A stretch of 64,000 nucleotides of DNA from Aspidapion aeneum (taxonomy: Eukaryota > Arthropoda > Insecta > Coleoptera > Brentidae), in assembly GCA_963576565.1 (NCBI GenBank), contig OY755048.1, positions 3,726,501 through 3,790,500 of the forward strand, in the 5' to 3' direction. Shown one piece after another: positions 10,376-21,143 of the stretch. Position 1 is the stretch's first letter; the number at the start of each line of letters is the position of its first letter. The notes beneath the pieces are model-generated. The model saw only the letters and a program-made list of their open reading frames with translations. It made no database searches and was not told the origin of the DNA. Both the position numbers and the translations under genes were made by a program.

Positions 10376-10977
10376 AAATTCCAAATCAAATCCTCAAAAA
10401 ACAAAGTAAAAACTGAGACAAAATACTGTAGTTTACCTTTTATCAACAAACACCTTAACAAACAAGTCGCAAAAACACTTTGCGAAAACAATAATGAACA
10501 ATTATTTATCACAAACAGCAACAACACAAATCTAGGCAAAATCCTAATACTAAAGATAAAAAAGAGAAACTCAAAAAAAGTGGTATATACAGATTGGAAT
10601 GTGGCACTTGTCAATCATCATACATTGGAAGAACAAGCAGAAACCTTGAAGTGAGGATTAAAGAGCATATCAAAACTCCAGAAAAGTCAGCCTTTGGCAA
10701 TCACATTGCAAGAACCAAACACTCATTCAGCCCAAACAGCAACTCTAGGATTCTCCACCACATCACTACCAAAAATTTCACAAGATTAGACTTTACCGAA
10801 GACATAGAGATCAACAACGAACTAACAAAAAACTCATTAAAATGTTTAAACAAACAAGCAACTTTAAAAACAAGCTTCACACCTTTACACCGGAGACTAA
10901 TTGACCCAGATCCCCCCCCTCCTGACAATTTTATGAACACAAACAACCAGGCGAGAAACAGATTGGCTTCCATATAA
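10376..10977 (+). pseudogene. Penelope-like polyprotein remnant: reverse-transcriptase tail and GIY-YIG endonuclease
   Basis: Penelope-like elements encode a reverse transcriptase fused to a GIY-YIG nuclease that makes the target nick. The remnant starts with a C-terminal reverse-transcriptase segment (LPFINKHLNKQVAKTLCENN), then after a one-base frame change near 10545 reads KLKKSGIYRLECGTC and SYIGRTSRNLEVRIKEH. This supplies the paired GIY and YIG motifs and the conserved Arg/His helix; FGNHIARTKHSF is the usual following motif. The frame ends at 10977 after a Pro-rich tail. The upstream palm with the catalytic aspartates is absent, so the protein cannot be functional. The GIY-YIG frame shows no internal stop. 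The Kozak context is irrelevant, as the first in-frame start is internal. Confidence 0.85.
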
Positions 10978-11306
10978 AAACATTTACACACAACACACAT
11001 TCACCACAGATTCGCTCACACAAATACACCAAATACCACCACACGTCATACCACACTAAATTAAACACAAACATAAACCCACCCTTAAGGTCCATTACAT
11101 GAAACGCACCCTTAAAATATCTTTATACAAAGCACCAACATCTTCCTCTATATATCCACCGATCTTAAAAGCGATCAACATAAACACTTCTTTGTCAAAA
11201 GCCACCTATAAAATTACACCTTATTGAAAGCTATGTCGATAAAAACAAACAAGTTCCTAACTTAACCTAGATTTTAAGAAAATTTTTTTTTATAAACAAC
11301 TTTTTT

Positions 11307-13188
11307 GGTTCTACTACGTTATACCTCGCTCGTCAAAACGCCCTATATAACGATTTTTTTGTATGGAAATGATTCTTTGGACTATTTTTAGTCGATTTAG
11401 ATACGGGAAATTTTAAAAAAAGTATGGTTTTTTTGAAAAATAATTTTTTAAAAAAACGTTACGTAGTGATTTTCTTTGACTTGTTTTGGTTGAAAAAAAT
11501 CAATTTCTATCACTGCATCGTCAAATTTTCGACATAAATTTGTAAATTAGCTTAGGATTAATAATTTAACAATTTTAAATTAATTACATACCTAGTTTTT
11601 CGTGTTTTTTCGCGGTTTTTTCACAAAATTTTGAAAATTTGTACAGTTGACCTTCCTACAGATGTTTTGACACATTGAGAGAAATTTTTTGCTGGGCCGA
11701 CTGTTTCCAGGTCTTTCGGCCATATCAAACTTCCCAATTCGATTTGCTTACGCTGACTTACCCTCAGATGCACCGTAAGCACTTAAGCGCGATCATGGGT
11801 TTAATCGCGATTAAGTCCTTGTTGCTCACATACAAAACAACAAAGATTGAGAATGGATTAGCAAAGCCTTGTTACGGGGCATCTGAGGGTTAAAGGCCCA
11901 AATTATAGGAAATTATTTATTTAGAACTACTCACCAAGAATCGGCGCAGCCGATTCTTGCTTATTGGTTGTGCAGTACGGTTCGGTTCGGTTCCGTTCAG
12001 TTCGGTTCGGTTCGGTTCAGTTCGGTACGGTTTGGTTTGGTTCGGTTCGGTTCGGTTCGGTTCGGTTCGGTTCGGTTCGGTTCGGTTCGGTTCGGTTCGG
12101 TTCGGTTCGGTTCGGTTCGGTTCGGTTCGGTTGGGTTTGGTTTGCCTCAGTTAAGTTCGGTTTGCCTCAGTTAAGTTCGGTTTGACTTGTTCTTAGGTAA
12201 GGTTTGTTGTGTCTTAAAGTAATTCAGCAGGAGTCGGCGCAGCCGACTCCTGCTGAATTACTTTAAGACGCAACAAACCTTACCTAAGCCCGACCCGAAC
12301 CAAACCAAACCGAACTGGTTCGGTTCGGTTCGGTTCGGTTCGGTTCGGTTCGGTTCGGTTCGGTTCGGTTCGGTTCGGTTCGGTTCGGTTCGGTTCGGTT
12401 CGGTTCGGTTCGGTTCGGTTCGGTTCGGTTCGGTTGGGTTTGGTTTGCCTCAGTTAAGTTCGGTTTGCCTCAGTTAAGTTCGGTTTGACTTGTTCTTAGG
12501 TAAGGTTTGTTGTGTCTTAAAGTAATTCAGCAGGAGTCGGCGCAGCCGACTCCTGCTGAATTACTTTAAGACGCAACAAACCTTACCTAAGCCCGACCCG
12601 AACCAAACCAAACCGAACTGCTGAATTACCGTTTTTGTGGTTTACTTTATGTAAGGTCAGGTTAGGCTGATTAGAATGTTCGGTTGTGCTGATTTTTACA
12701 TCATTTTTATGATAAATAACAAACTATATAGCTTTCTGCATCATTTTTTCCATTATAAATACTCAATAGACGATTTTGGACGAAAATGCGCGACCAATTA
12801 AATGGTTGGAGCCAGATGTCAGTTAGAACGTTAGATTTAAAAAATATGGTGTACCCATATTTCTATGCGTAAATACATTTCTAAAAACACAATTACCTTT
12901 TTTCGTCCCTTGCCAGACAGTTGGTCACCTTATTTTGGCTAATTGACCATTTAGATCAAGTTCAGTGGATTGTGAGCCGCCCGTTTTTATCTCGACATCA
13001 CAAACGTCAAATAACCTCTTTCTATAGCATTTTGTGTAATTTTTTACTAATTTTTTAATTTTGAAATTTCTAAAAAAAATGTGAAAAATCCGCATTTTTT
13101 TTTCTTGAAAACGGTATAAAAAGACCTAAACTTATTATTAAAAAAAAAACACGCATTTTCCAGCATCGAGGTATATCGTAGTAGACCC
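11307..13188. mobile_element. DNA transposon with 8-bp target duplication, inserted in the right Penelope terminal repeat
   Basis: ACTTTTTT occurs at 11299-11306 and 13189-13196, and removing the segment rejoins the terminal repeat. The ends are GGTTCTACTACGTTATACC and the complement of GGTATATCGTAGTAGACCC, so the terminal inverted repeats start GG(G/T)TCTACTACG. Eight-bp duplications occur in hAT, P and Merlin groups; this end does not clearly match any. There is no transposase. The centre is the pentamer/cruciform array at 11935-12620. Confidence 0.7.
11935..12620. repeat. (TTCGG)n arrays alternating with long perfect palindromes
   Basis: Two long TTCGG arrays (about 12041-12132 and 12318-12435) alternate with palindromic blocks. 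Each block includes arms of roughly 48 nt meeting at GTCGGC-GCA-GCCGAC (centres near 12240 and 12545); a smaller related palindrome sits at about 11938-11960. The array-plus-palindrome unit is repeated in tandem with a ~305-bp period. TTGCCTCAGTTAAGTTCGG is also duplicated inside each unit. The overlapping 65-73 codon frames (VRFGS repeats) are low-complexity artefacts. Confidence 0.9.
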
Positions 13189-13422
13189 ACTTTTTTAAAA
13201 CACGACTGAGATTGAAACCCAGAGTACGTTATAGTTTTAGGAAATTTTAACTTTTTATATTATATTTTAACGTGTTATGTGTTCGTTTGACAATTTTTAA
13301 TCTGTTTTATGACTTAATCTGTTTTATAACTTAAGGAACCACTCAAAGATCAAGAACATGTAAGTCTCTTATTTTTTACAGACTATCATCTAAATTTTGA
13401 AATAGGCTCTCTTTATTTCAGA

Positions 13423-13463
13423 GGCACTGATGATGACCACAAAGTGGTCGAAAGCGCTCTGCC
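13423..13463 (+). ncRNA. Hammerhead ribozyme, right terminal repeat of the Penelope-like element
   Basis: Stem I GGCA (13423-13426) pairs with TGCC (13460-13463). Core CTGATGA is 13427-13433, followed by one U, stem II GACCAC / GTGGTC with loop AAA, GAA (13450-13452), stem III AGCGCT folding on itself, and C at the cleavage position (13459). All invariant core bases are present; the unpaired U before stem II is the only oddity. It lies on the same strand as the GIY-YIG frame. Confidence 0.82.
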
Positions 13464-13689
13464 CATGACATAGTTCAATAAAGATTTTTTGCACGAAATA
13501 CAAAATTTCCATTTTTGCATTTGCAAAAACGTGCACGCAACCAACCCCTCCCTTGCATAGTTTTCTACCGATTTTTTTTTTCAATATAGACTTGTTTTTT
13601 TTGATACGTCTCGTAATCGCGATAAAAAAAAAACACCATAAATTCTTTTTATGTAAGATCCTTTGTAGAATAAAAATTTTATTTCAAGC

Positions 13690-15595
13690 CATTGTTTTCA
13701 TGTAAAAAAAAGCCAAGTACGCGAAAATGGCATTCCGTAAAAAGAATTGAGATTAAAGTAAAGCCAAGTTCTCCAATACAAATTTCAAAATGAAAGGTTC
13801 TACCTAGTTTGGAAATGTTTTGGCTCACACATATACTATACTATAGTAGTGTGAGCTATGGTGATCCTAATTTTTTCGAGAAAAAAAAAGTTGCTCCGAT
13901 TTCAAAAGTTTTTATATATCTTTGCGTTTCAGATGATTTTGAAACTTTTTTGTTGCGCCGTCTGTCTGTCTGTCTGTCTGTCTGTATGTCTGTCTGTCTG
14001 TCTGTCTGTCTGTATGTCTGTAACGACCAACGCGCATAACTCAAAAACCGCTTGGCCGATTTTAATGAAATTTGGTACCTAGGCTGGGTCTTGGGTCGAG
14101 ATGGTCCCATTTAAAAATGAACAAAATCCACCGAACAGAAACCAAATAAAAGGGTGGGGGTAGATTTCAAAAATTAGAGTTTATGTGAAAATATGGCGTG
14201 TGTGATATCAAACGAAAGGTAATTGAGTCTGCAGTTAAACAAAATACATTTTAACTTATTTAAAAAAAAAAGGGTGGGGGTATATTTTAAAAATTAGAGT
14301 TTAAGTGAAAATATGGCGTGTGTGATATCAAACGAAAGGTAATTGAGTCCGGAGTTTAATAAAATACATTTTAGTTTTTTGTTTTTTTTAAGGGTGGGGG
14401 TAGATTTCAAAAATTTGAGTTTAAGTCAAAACATGGCTTGTGTGGTATCAAACAAAAGGTAATTTAGTCTGGAGTTAAATAAAATATTTAGTTATATTAG
14501 CTCACACGTACACTATAACTATAGTACCTAGTGTGAGCTTAGGGGCCCATATATTGGCAGAGTTTTTTTAAACTTTGCTATTACAGCCAAACTTCTTTAT
14601 GTTCAATTTAGCACTGTGCCTAAGAGTCATTTACAGCCGTAATAGCCAATTTGAAATTTGTATTGGAGAACTTGGCTTTACTTTTATCTCAATTCATTTT
14701 ACGGAATGCCATTTACGCGTACTTGGCTTTTTTTACATGAAATGTTTTTGTTATGATTTCACTTCTTTTTTAAAGGAATTGGATAATACTTAATTTTTAA
14801 AGTAGTAAAATATGCGGAATATTGTTCAAAAGTTTTGCAATGCCTTACTTAAATTTTTGAGGTTTTTTAATTTTTTTCCAAAGCTCAGCTCTCTAGCGTT
14901 TCTGAAAGTGCACAATGTTACTTTTACATAACTTTACATGTATAGGGGAGGGAAATAAATTAAAATTGTCATGTTTTTAAATTTTGTCCTATAGTTTTAT
15001 CATAGTTCCTACCAGTCTTCCAATGCTCAGCTCTCTAGCGTTTCTGGAAGTGGGTAATGTTACTTTTACATAACTTTACATTTATAGGGGAAGGAAGTAA
15101 ATTAGAATTTTGGGGTGTTTTAATTTTTTCCTATAGTTTTTTCATAGTTCCTATCAGTCTGCCAAAACTCAGCTCTCTAGCCTTTCTGGAAGTGGGTAAT
15201 GCTACTTTTACATAACTTTAAATGTATAGGGGAGGGGAGTAAATTAAAATGTTGGGGTTTTTTGATTTTTTCCAGGGGTTTGGTCATAAGTTCTATGAGT
15301 CTGCCAAATTTCAGCTTTGTAGCATGTCTGGAAGTACAGTAGAATATTGATGATCTATACATGAGTGAGTGGCAATTTCGACGTTTTTTGAAATTTCGTA
15401 ACTACTTTACTACTTTATGGAATTCCATGAAACCTGGAGGGGTTGTTAACTCCATGGAGATCTACGACTGTGCAAAGTTTGAGATTCGTAGCTCATTCCG
15501 AAGTAGAGTTTTAGATAGGTCAAATATCGGCTGAAATGTTTCAAGAAAAGATGGTTACGGCGCGCGAACTTGGCGAGGCACTGCCGTGCCCTCAG
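13690..15595 (-). repeat. Tandem-unit repeat element T, copy 1 (reverse of 42955-44640)
   Basis: A foldback of ~110-150-bp arms (containing CCAAGTTCTCCAATACAAAT) is followed by four ~145-bp units carrying CAGCTCTCTAGC, ACATAACTTTA and TATAGGGGA(G/A)GG, then TTTCGACGTTTTTTGAAATT and CGCGCGAACTTGGCGAGGCA. The palindrome centre is interrupted by double-hairpin copy B. Copy 2 lies in the opposite orientation. Confidence 0.85.
13820..14563 (-). repeat. Double-hairpin repeat family, copy B
   Basis: Reverse orientation, full length: right hairpin at 13822-13857, (GTCT)n at 13968-14023, three tandem units with GGGTGGGGGTA blocks, left hairpin at 14500-14539 and ACTCTGCCAATATATGGGC complement to 14563. 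It splits the palindrome of repeat element T. Confidence 0.9.
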
Positions 15596-15671
15596 ATTTA
15601 TGGCGTCATCTCTTGGATATTGCGATATATTCAGCCAGCAAGCTTTTATTTTATAATATTATCTGCCTAAT

Positions 15672-15939
15672 CCTATTGCAATAAAGCCAGGCACAAATTG
15701 TGCCAGGCACTATATTGACAGTTTCACATTATAAGAACAGCTGTCTTCTTTCAAAATAAGGCCATTGTGTATTATAAGAGCCGGAATTAATAGTGACGCC
15801 ACAATTAATGGAAAATAAATGACTAGATTTCTAAATTCGACTTTGGTATGTCAATTTTGAAAGATCAACTGTCAGTTTTTAATGCGAAACTGTCAATATA
15901 GTGCCCGGCACAATTTGTGCCTGGCTTTATTGCAATAGG
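15672..15939. mobile_element. MITE with ~55-bp terminal inverted repeats, TA-flanked
   Basis: Both ends read CCTATTGCAATAAAGCCAGG inward, followed by the self-complementary CACAAATTGTGCC and ACTATATTGACAGTTTC. If the element proper starts at TTGCAATAAAG it is flanked by TA on both sides, as for Tc1/mariner-type insertions. A single similar end (ACAATAAAGCCACGC) occurs near 48529. Confidence 0.75.
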
Positions 15940-16162
15940 TCCCTAGTATGTACCTAATTTTTTATTTAATTCTTAATTTTGGTATTTTGTCAGTAAAAAC
16001 AAATCGTAGAAATACAATTTACCTAATAAATCAATCCAAACTATCGATAGTTCTCCAGCACTGCTTGCTGAGATGATTAAAAAATCTACCGAAATCTACC
16101 GATTTCTCTCGAAGCCTTCTACCGAAGACCTCAGGGTCGAGGGTGGCAACACTGCTTTGGGC

Positions 16163-16296
16163 ATAGTTCAATAGTTAGTTAATGTTTTAGTGGGTATATT
16201 ATTATGTTTAAGTAGTAGAACTTTAGCTCGATAAAACTTCCTATATCCTCTTTCTTAATGTGAATCCACCTGGAAAAAAAGAATGATTAAAATAAT
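16163..16296. other. Short spacer between the hAT element and the Gypsy element
   Basis: No gene or repeat recognised. Confidence 0.5.
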
Positions 16297-19143
16297 TGTG
16301 GCCTTAAAAAAAAATTAAAAAAAATGTGGGCGCCAATTTGTGGCCTTAAAAAAAGTTGTGTGACATTTGTGGCAGCTTAAAGACGTCGCCGCCATTTTGT
16401 GACACTGAAACCCACTGAATAATTAACCAATTATCTGGAAGCAGAACTGTATTTTCCAGCTAGGTAAAACATTGATATGCCCGGTAACTTTTATACAGTG
16501 GAGAAGGGGGGGTTCAGAAATAAGAAAATTTTAAGTGCGCCACATTATTTAATACCAATGTTTTACAAAGAAGATCTTAAATAAAATACAGTTCAACCCA
16601 AATGTTGTAGCCAAACAATGAAATTCCACCTACTTCCGAGGCTTCCAGAATATTTGTGTAATTAAAAAAAAAAAAAAATTGACTAATAGACAAAATAAAA
16701 TTTAAAAGATTCCCAAATGAATCAAAATGACAAAAATAGAAGCACTTTACAGGTAGATGGATTCCTTTAACAGGTCATAGTGTACCTACATCTGAGTCAG
16801 TAGTGTGAGACTCAGTTGTATAAATGATTGAAAAAAAATAAATATACTTCCAAAATTATTCCGTCATAGGGGAGATCTAGACCAAATATCTGCTGTCATC
16901 ATTCTACACTGGGTAGAATGAGACAGACAGCAACCCAGTCCGAGATCCACCCCATGAGGTAAAAATGTGTAACGAAACCGCTAAAAAAAAAAATATAATC
17001 TCATCTCTCTTTTGTCTCCGCAAAGTTGGTCATCGGGTTGTACAAATAACACAAGAAAAATTAGTTCATCTTGTTTATTTTAAAAGGTAAAACTGGAGTA
17101 TTACCAAAAACATGAAATAGAAAAAAAAGTTAATGAAATGTAGTGGAACAAGTCAGGGCCTAAGTAGCAAGACAATCCAAATTTCACAAGAGAAATTGTC
17201 TTAAATAAATGAAATGAAGGAAAACTTAGTAAATACACCGCAAAACCAGGGCTATGACGTCATACCTTATCTTGCATTTACAAGAAATGTTGAAATTATA
17301 CTGTGAAACTTATATATGAAAAGATTACGTCTAAGTTATATTAAAAATTTATATATGAGAAAAAAAAATTATAGTTAAGGCTCGCTCCTACCTTGGTCCT
17401 TGAATTATTTAATAATTATTGGTGTTTATTTGGTAAACCTGGAAGTGTTGTAGGTTTCCCGACATACTCCTGCTGTTCCGGCTTGCCCGCGCCTCCCCTA
17501 CTGCCGCTTAGCACATCACGCTAGGGCAGCACATGGTCTCAAGTGTTGATGGTTCCTTGCCCCGAGCGTAAAACCCTTTCTCAGGGTTATAACTGGCCCG
17601 TCCGGCTTCCCACCAGCGTCCAGCCCAACTGTCCCGTCGCTGGAATTGACAGGGCGCTGCTCTTTCCCCGTACAAAATGGCGTGGGCCGACTTAAATTCC
17701 CCTCAAAAGGGTGCGAGCGTCACTTTCGATTACGCCTAAAACACGACGGCTCACTCCTCACAGTCTCTGGGATATCTCCTACAATTCGCTGCAGTGCCAA
17801 AACCAAAAACAATGGCGATCCCAGAGCCTGTTGCCGACCCAACCAAATTTGCCAGCAAAGAGAGACCAAGCACTTCGTCGAGAATACCAGAATAATGTAG
17901 TGGCCGGAAACCGTTTTGTAAATTTGGTGGGGAGTGGGGACGGTAAAACGCAATAGTACCAACCTAATCTTCCCGGTGAAATTCAATTAAAGGATGCAAA
18001 CCTATTTATAAAAAACTTTTCCGCCAAAAATAAATCTCTACATTCAGTGGCAAGCCTGGAAGAAAAACCCGGGGTTTTCAAAGTAACCAATGAGGAGATA
18101 CAGCGATAGTCCTATACAGGTATATAGGGGGCAGCACCGACCAAGGGGATAGGAAGTACGTAAAACAAACCTTGAGGTGTTGTCGGATCTATTTCCACGG
18201 TTGAAATTTTTATAACAAGGACGTCGAGACACCCTCCATACACATTATTAATATTCGAACACTCAACCAATTCCCATATGAGTAAAGCTATACTGAGCGC
18301 AGAATTTAGTTGCACTCCAGTTACAGTCTTCGTCAAAAGTTTCCTTCGCTCTTTATAAATGTTTTCTCTAATATTCATATGGTTTAACGCCATTTTTGTA
18401 AAACGTTTCTACAGTAATAAAGTTGTTTCTGAACCTGAACCCAAAAATACACACTGAACTATTGCTTAAAGGCACAAGAGTGTTCAGATGTTAACTCACA
18501 CGATTTCGTTTATTCTTTTAGTCTTGGTTTTTATCCCTCGTTTATCTCCCCTTTACCAAAGTGCATAACTCGTATTCATTTTATCCTTTCCCTATCAAAT
18601 TAATAAAGATATCAAAGTGGCGGAGCCTCGGTCGTTCCTGGTCGACCCAAATATGTTTTTGTACTATCAAAACTAGTTAATCCGTGAAGGATATGAGGTT
18701 CGGATTGTCCCAATATCCTCGAAATAAACGTAAGGGAATGAAATGTTCATCTAAATGTTTCCTTCCTGTTACTGAAACCATTTGTGATGCGGCAACGCCG
18801 CCATTCCCCAGCATAACAGCTGTTTAACTTTATGAGCGTCAAGAGAATCACAAAATTCCACAGATAAACACAAAACAATCAAAATTTTTATGTGATTTTT
18901 CCCGAAGCCTGTGATCTTAAATTCCAATTACGATGTCCAGATAATGCGATGTGCGTCGTGTCCACAGTAATTCGATGGAATGCCTCCTTTTAAGGTAATT
19001 TCCTAGACACTATATAACCTCCAAACCTAGCTCTATAAAATACCCTTGATTAGTGTACAGAAAGACGAATCAAAGAGCCTTGATTATTTACCTAAATAAA
19101 CAAATATGTAACGTTGTCTTAAACGTAAAAATGACACGTTACA
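16297..19143 (-). repeat. 3' LTR of the Gypsy element (2,847 bp)
   Basis: On the minus strand it starts TGTAACGTGTCATTTT and ends AAGGCCACA, giving TG...CA ends. It is almost base-for-base the same as 29383-32229. It contains a gag/pol-free GC-richer patch (17455-17650 on the plus strand) and an internal copy of GGGCGCCAATTTGTGGCC (16328-16345). Confidence 0.93.
18112..18393 (-). CDS. 93-codon ORF inside the 3' LTR, sense orientation, unknown
   Basis: I do not recognise this protein. The frame begins MALNHMNIRENIYKERRK with an AAAAATGGCG start context that is good for insects. It continues through a hydrophobic stretch (LNSALSIALLIWELVE, about residues 30-45) and ends at PIPLVGAAPYIPV. It runs in the same direction as gag-pol and is present unchanged in the other LTR (31198-31479). 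LTRs rarely encode proteins, and a 93-codon frame could be chance, especially as the two LTRs are one sequence copied and give no independent conservation. Confidence 0.2.
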   Translation of the reverse strand: MALNHMNIRENIYKERRKLLTKTVTGVQLNSALSIALLIWELVECSNINNVYGGCLDVLVIKISTVEIDPTTPQGLFYVLPIPLVGAAPYIPV

Positions 19144-19161
19144 TAATCCCCCCCCCAACTT
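19144..19161 (-). promoter_or_regulatory. Polypurine tract of the Gypsy element
   Basis: On the minus strand AAGTTGGGGGGGGGATTA lies immediately before the 3' LTR start TGTAACG. A purine run here is the plus-strand primer expected for an LTR retrotransposon and fixes the LTR boundary. Confidence 0.75.
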
Positions 19162-19183
19162 CAAGACGATTAACCTAAAAAGG

Positions 19184-21136
19184 TTAATCGGAGAGGTCCG
19201 CTGCCGACTTAAGGTCTTTGGCATGCCAACTCCCTGGCAGTACTTTACCCGATGGTTCCTGAAGCTCAAATATCCATGGAGAAATTTTATTCCTAATCAC
19301 GTAAGGGCCAACGAATTTCGGTGCTAACTTCTTCGAGAAAAACTTCGCAGCATCTGACAACACATAATTTTTCTTCCAAACACGCTGACCCACAACAAAG
19401 TTGGGTACCCTTGTACGCAAATTATACTGAACCATGTTTTTCTCTCCAGCCACCTCTAACCTTCTCTTAACATCAGCATAGAGCTTCCGGAAACCTTCGT
19501 TCTTACTTTCAGCTGCGGATTGTACACCATTCTCTTCAGATAACAAAACTGGGTTGGAGTAATCTTTACCTGATAAACACATATTCCTACCAAAATTAAC
19601 AAAGAAAGGAGACATCCTGGTTGTCTCATGGGTTGCAGTACGAATCGCGCAGGCAAGTTTATGTATTTGTTCGTCCCACTTCCTGTGGTTGTCTTTCACA
19701 TAACAACATAACATGGTTTTTAACGTGCGATTCGTCCTTTCTGTTGGATTTGCTCTGGGGTGATAATACGGATTATACTGAATTTTAACCTGATAACTCT
19801 CAGCAAAACGCTTAAACTCATTACTTTTGTACTGAGGGCCATTATCACAAAGTATCAAACGGGGTACTCCGAAGACCATAAATACTTGCTCCTCAAGATG
19901 CTTAACAACAGCTTGAGTAGGGGCTGTTCGCATTGGAAAAACTAAGGAAAACTTACTCAAATAGTCCGTAACGACGAGAATCCAGCAATTACCCTTTGTT
20001 GAACGAGGTAGAGGTCCACATAAATCTGTTGAAATAATTTCCCAAGGACGAGTTGGTTTTGGGTGAGATATCATCTGATCAGATACACCTTGTGTATCAC
20101 CTTTATGAGCTGCACAGACAAAGCATTTCTTTACAAAAGTTGCCACGTCCTGGCGCGTTTTTGGCCAATAATATTTTTCTGCCAGTCTGTGGAAGGTTTT
20201 ATACACACCCATATGTCCTGCGGTAGGAGGATCGTGAGCTTCTCCAATAATTCTACGCCTATGATCTTTGGGGACTACCTCTTTCCAATATTCGTTAGAT
20301 GGTGAAAGTTGAGGGTATTCTTGTTTGACATATTTATACAACTTATTATCAGTGTATCTCCAATTCATAAATTTTAACGGTGATTCTACGACCCTCTTTA
20401 CCATCTTTTGGTACCATCGATCTTTAATTGTTGTTGAAACGTCTCTGGGCTGCGAAATTGTATCAATCATAGGTACTGCGCGAGACAACATGTCCGGGAC
20501 AACTAAATCTTTCCCTTTCCGATGGATTACTTCAAAGTCATATTGCTGCAGTTTTACAGACCAACGAGCAAGTCTTCCACTGGGCTCTTTTAAGCTATGA
20601 AGCCATTTTAAACTAAAATGATCTGTAATGACCTTAAATGAGATCCCCTCAATATAAGGCCGGAGCTTCTCTATCGCCCAAACCAATGCCAAACATTCTC
20701 GCTCGGTGGTCGTGTAAACACGTTCTTGCTTAGTCAAAGATCGACTCAAATAGCATATGACTTTGTCTCCCTCAGGATAAGGCTGCGTTAAACATGCTCC
20801 TATTCCATATCCTGATGCGTCTGTTTGAATGACAAATTCCTTGCTATAATCTGGACATGTAAGAATCGGTGCAGTCACTAAAAGTTCCTTAATCTTAATA
20901 AATGCTTTTTCGCAGTCTGGAGTCCAATCGAACTTTTGATTTTTCTTAGTTAGAGCTGTAATTGGAGCTATTATCGCTGAAAAATTCTCTATGAAACGTC
21001 TATACCAGGATATTGTACCTACAACTCTACGAACTTCTCTGACAGTTCTTGGCCTCTGGAGCTCTAACATGGCTTTAATTTTATTAGGGTCAACTCGGAT
21101 GCCTCGACGGTCCACTACGAATCCTAAATACGTCAT
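19184..21136 (-). pseudogene. Gypsy pol, downstream part: RT thumb/connection, RNase H, integrase
   Basis: Following on from the protease-RT frame, this 650-codon frame opens at TYLGFVVDRRGI, the palm-thumb region of Ty3/Gypsy reverse transcriptase. RNase H follows from about residue 95 (IQTDASGYGIGA, TTERECLALVWA, VITDHFSLKWL). The integrase zinc domain is near residues 310-345 (H...H, CFVCAAH). The catalytic core has D in STDLCG, D in LILCDNGPQ and E in NPTERTNR. The C-terminus has a GPY/F-like FVGPYVI near residue 615. It ends at 19184, 40 bp from the 3' LTR. The apparent Met start is internal: a deletion of a few codons upstream changed the frame and separated this part from the RT palm, so the pol polyprotein is not made intact. 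Confidence 0.92.
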
Positions 21137-21143
21137 TTCTGGC

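Larger units (their letters stand above)
9956..13555 (+). mobile_element. Penelope-like retroelement with inverted terminal repeats that carry hammerhead ribozymes
   Basis: An 11-bp duplication, CATAGTTTTCT, flanks the element (9945-9955 and 13556-13566). The terminal repeats are inverted: 9956-10345 on the left matches the complement of 11232-11306 plus 13197-13519, the right repeat being split by the transposon at 11307-13188. Each terminal repeat holds a hammerhead motif. Between them are a reverse-transcriptase tail and a GIY-YIG endonuclease domain (10376-10977). The catalytic reverse-transcriptase core is missing; its place, next to the left repeat, is taken by five TTCGG units (10346-10370). 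About 36 bp beyond the right repeat may be the usual Penelope tail extension. Confidence 0.85.
9877..16154. mobile_element. hAT-type DNA transposon with an exact 8-bp target duplication, packed with later insertions
   Basis: CTTTGGGC flanks both ends (9869-9876 and 16155-16162). The 13-bp terminal inverted repeats are CAGTGTTGCCACC and its complement, both typical of hAT elements, with ATCGGTAGA-like motifs repeated just inside. Most of the 6.3 kb is other elements: the Penelope-like element (9956-13555), the tandem-unit repeat with a double-hairpin copy (13690-15595) and a MITE (15672-15939). Little of the original hAT remains and no transposase is visible, so this copy was probably non-autonomous when it inserted. 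Confidence 0.85.

Noticed and set aside
11957..12185. Three overlapping frames encoding VRFGS/FGSVR repeats
   Set aside because: They are translations of the (TTCGG)n array, open in every phase because the pentamer contains no stop; not a protein gene.
17646..17986. ORFs of 81-88 codons in the LTR (also 30732-31072)
   Set aside because: They overlap each other on both strands in a GC-richer patch, are antisense to the element or weak, and show no domain.
20063..20600. Plus-strand ORFs of 80-91 codons within pol
   Set aside because: They are shadows opposite the Gypsy RNase H-integrase frame.
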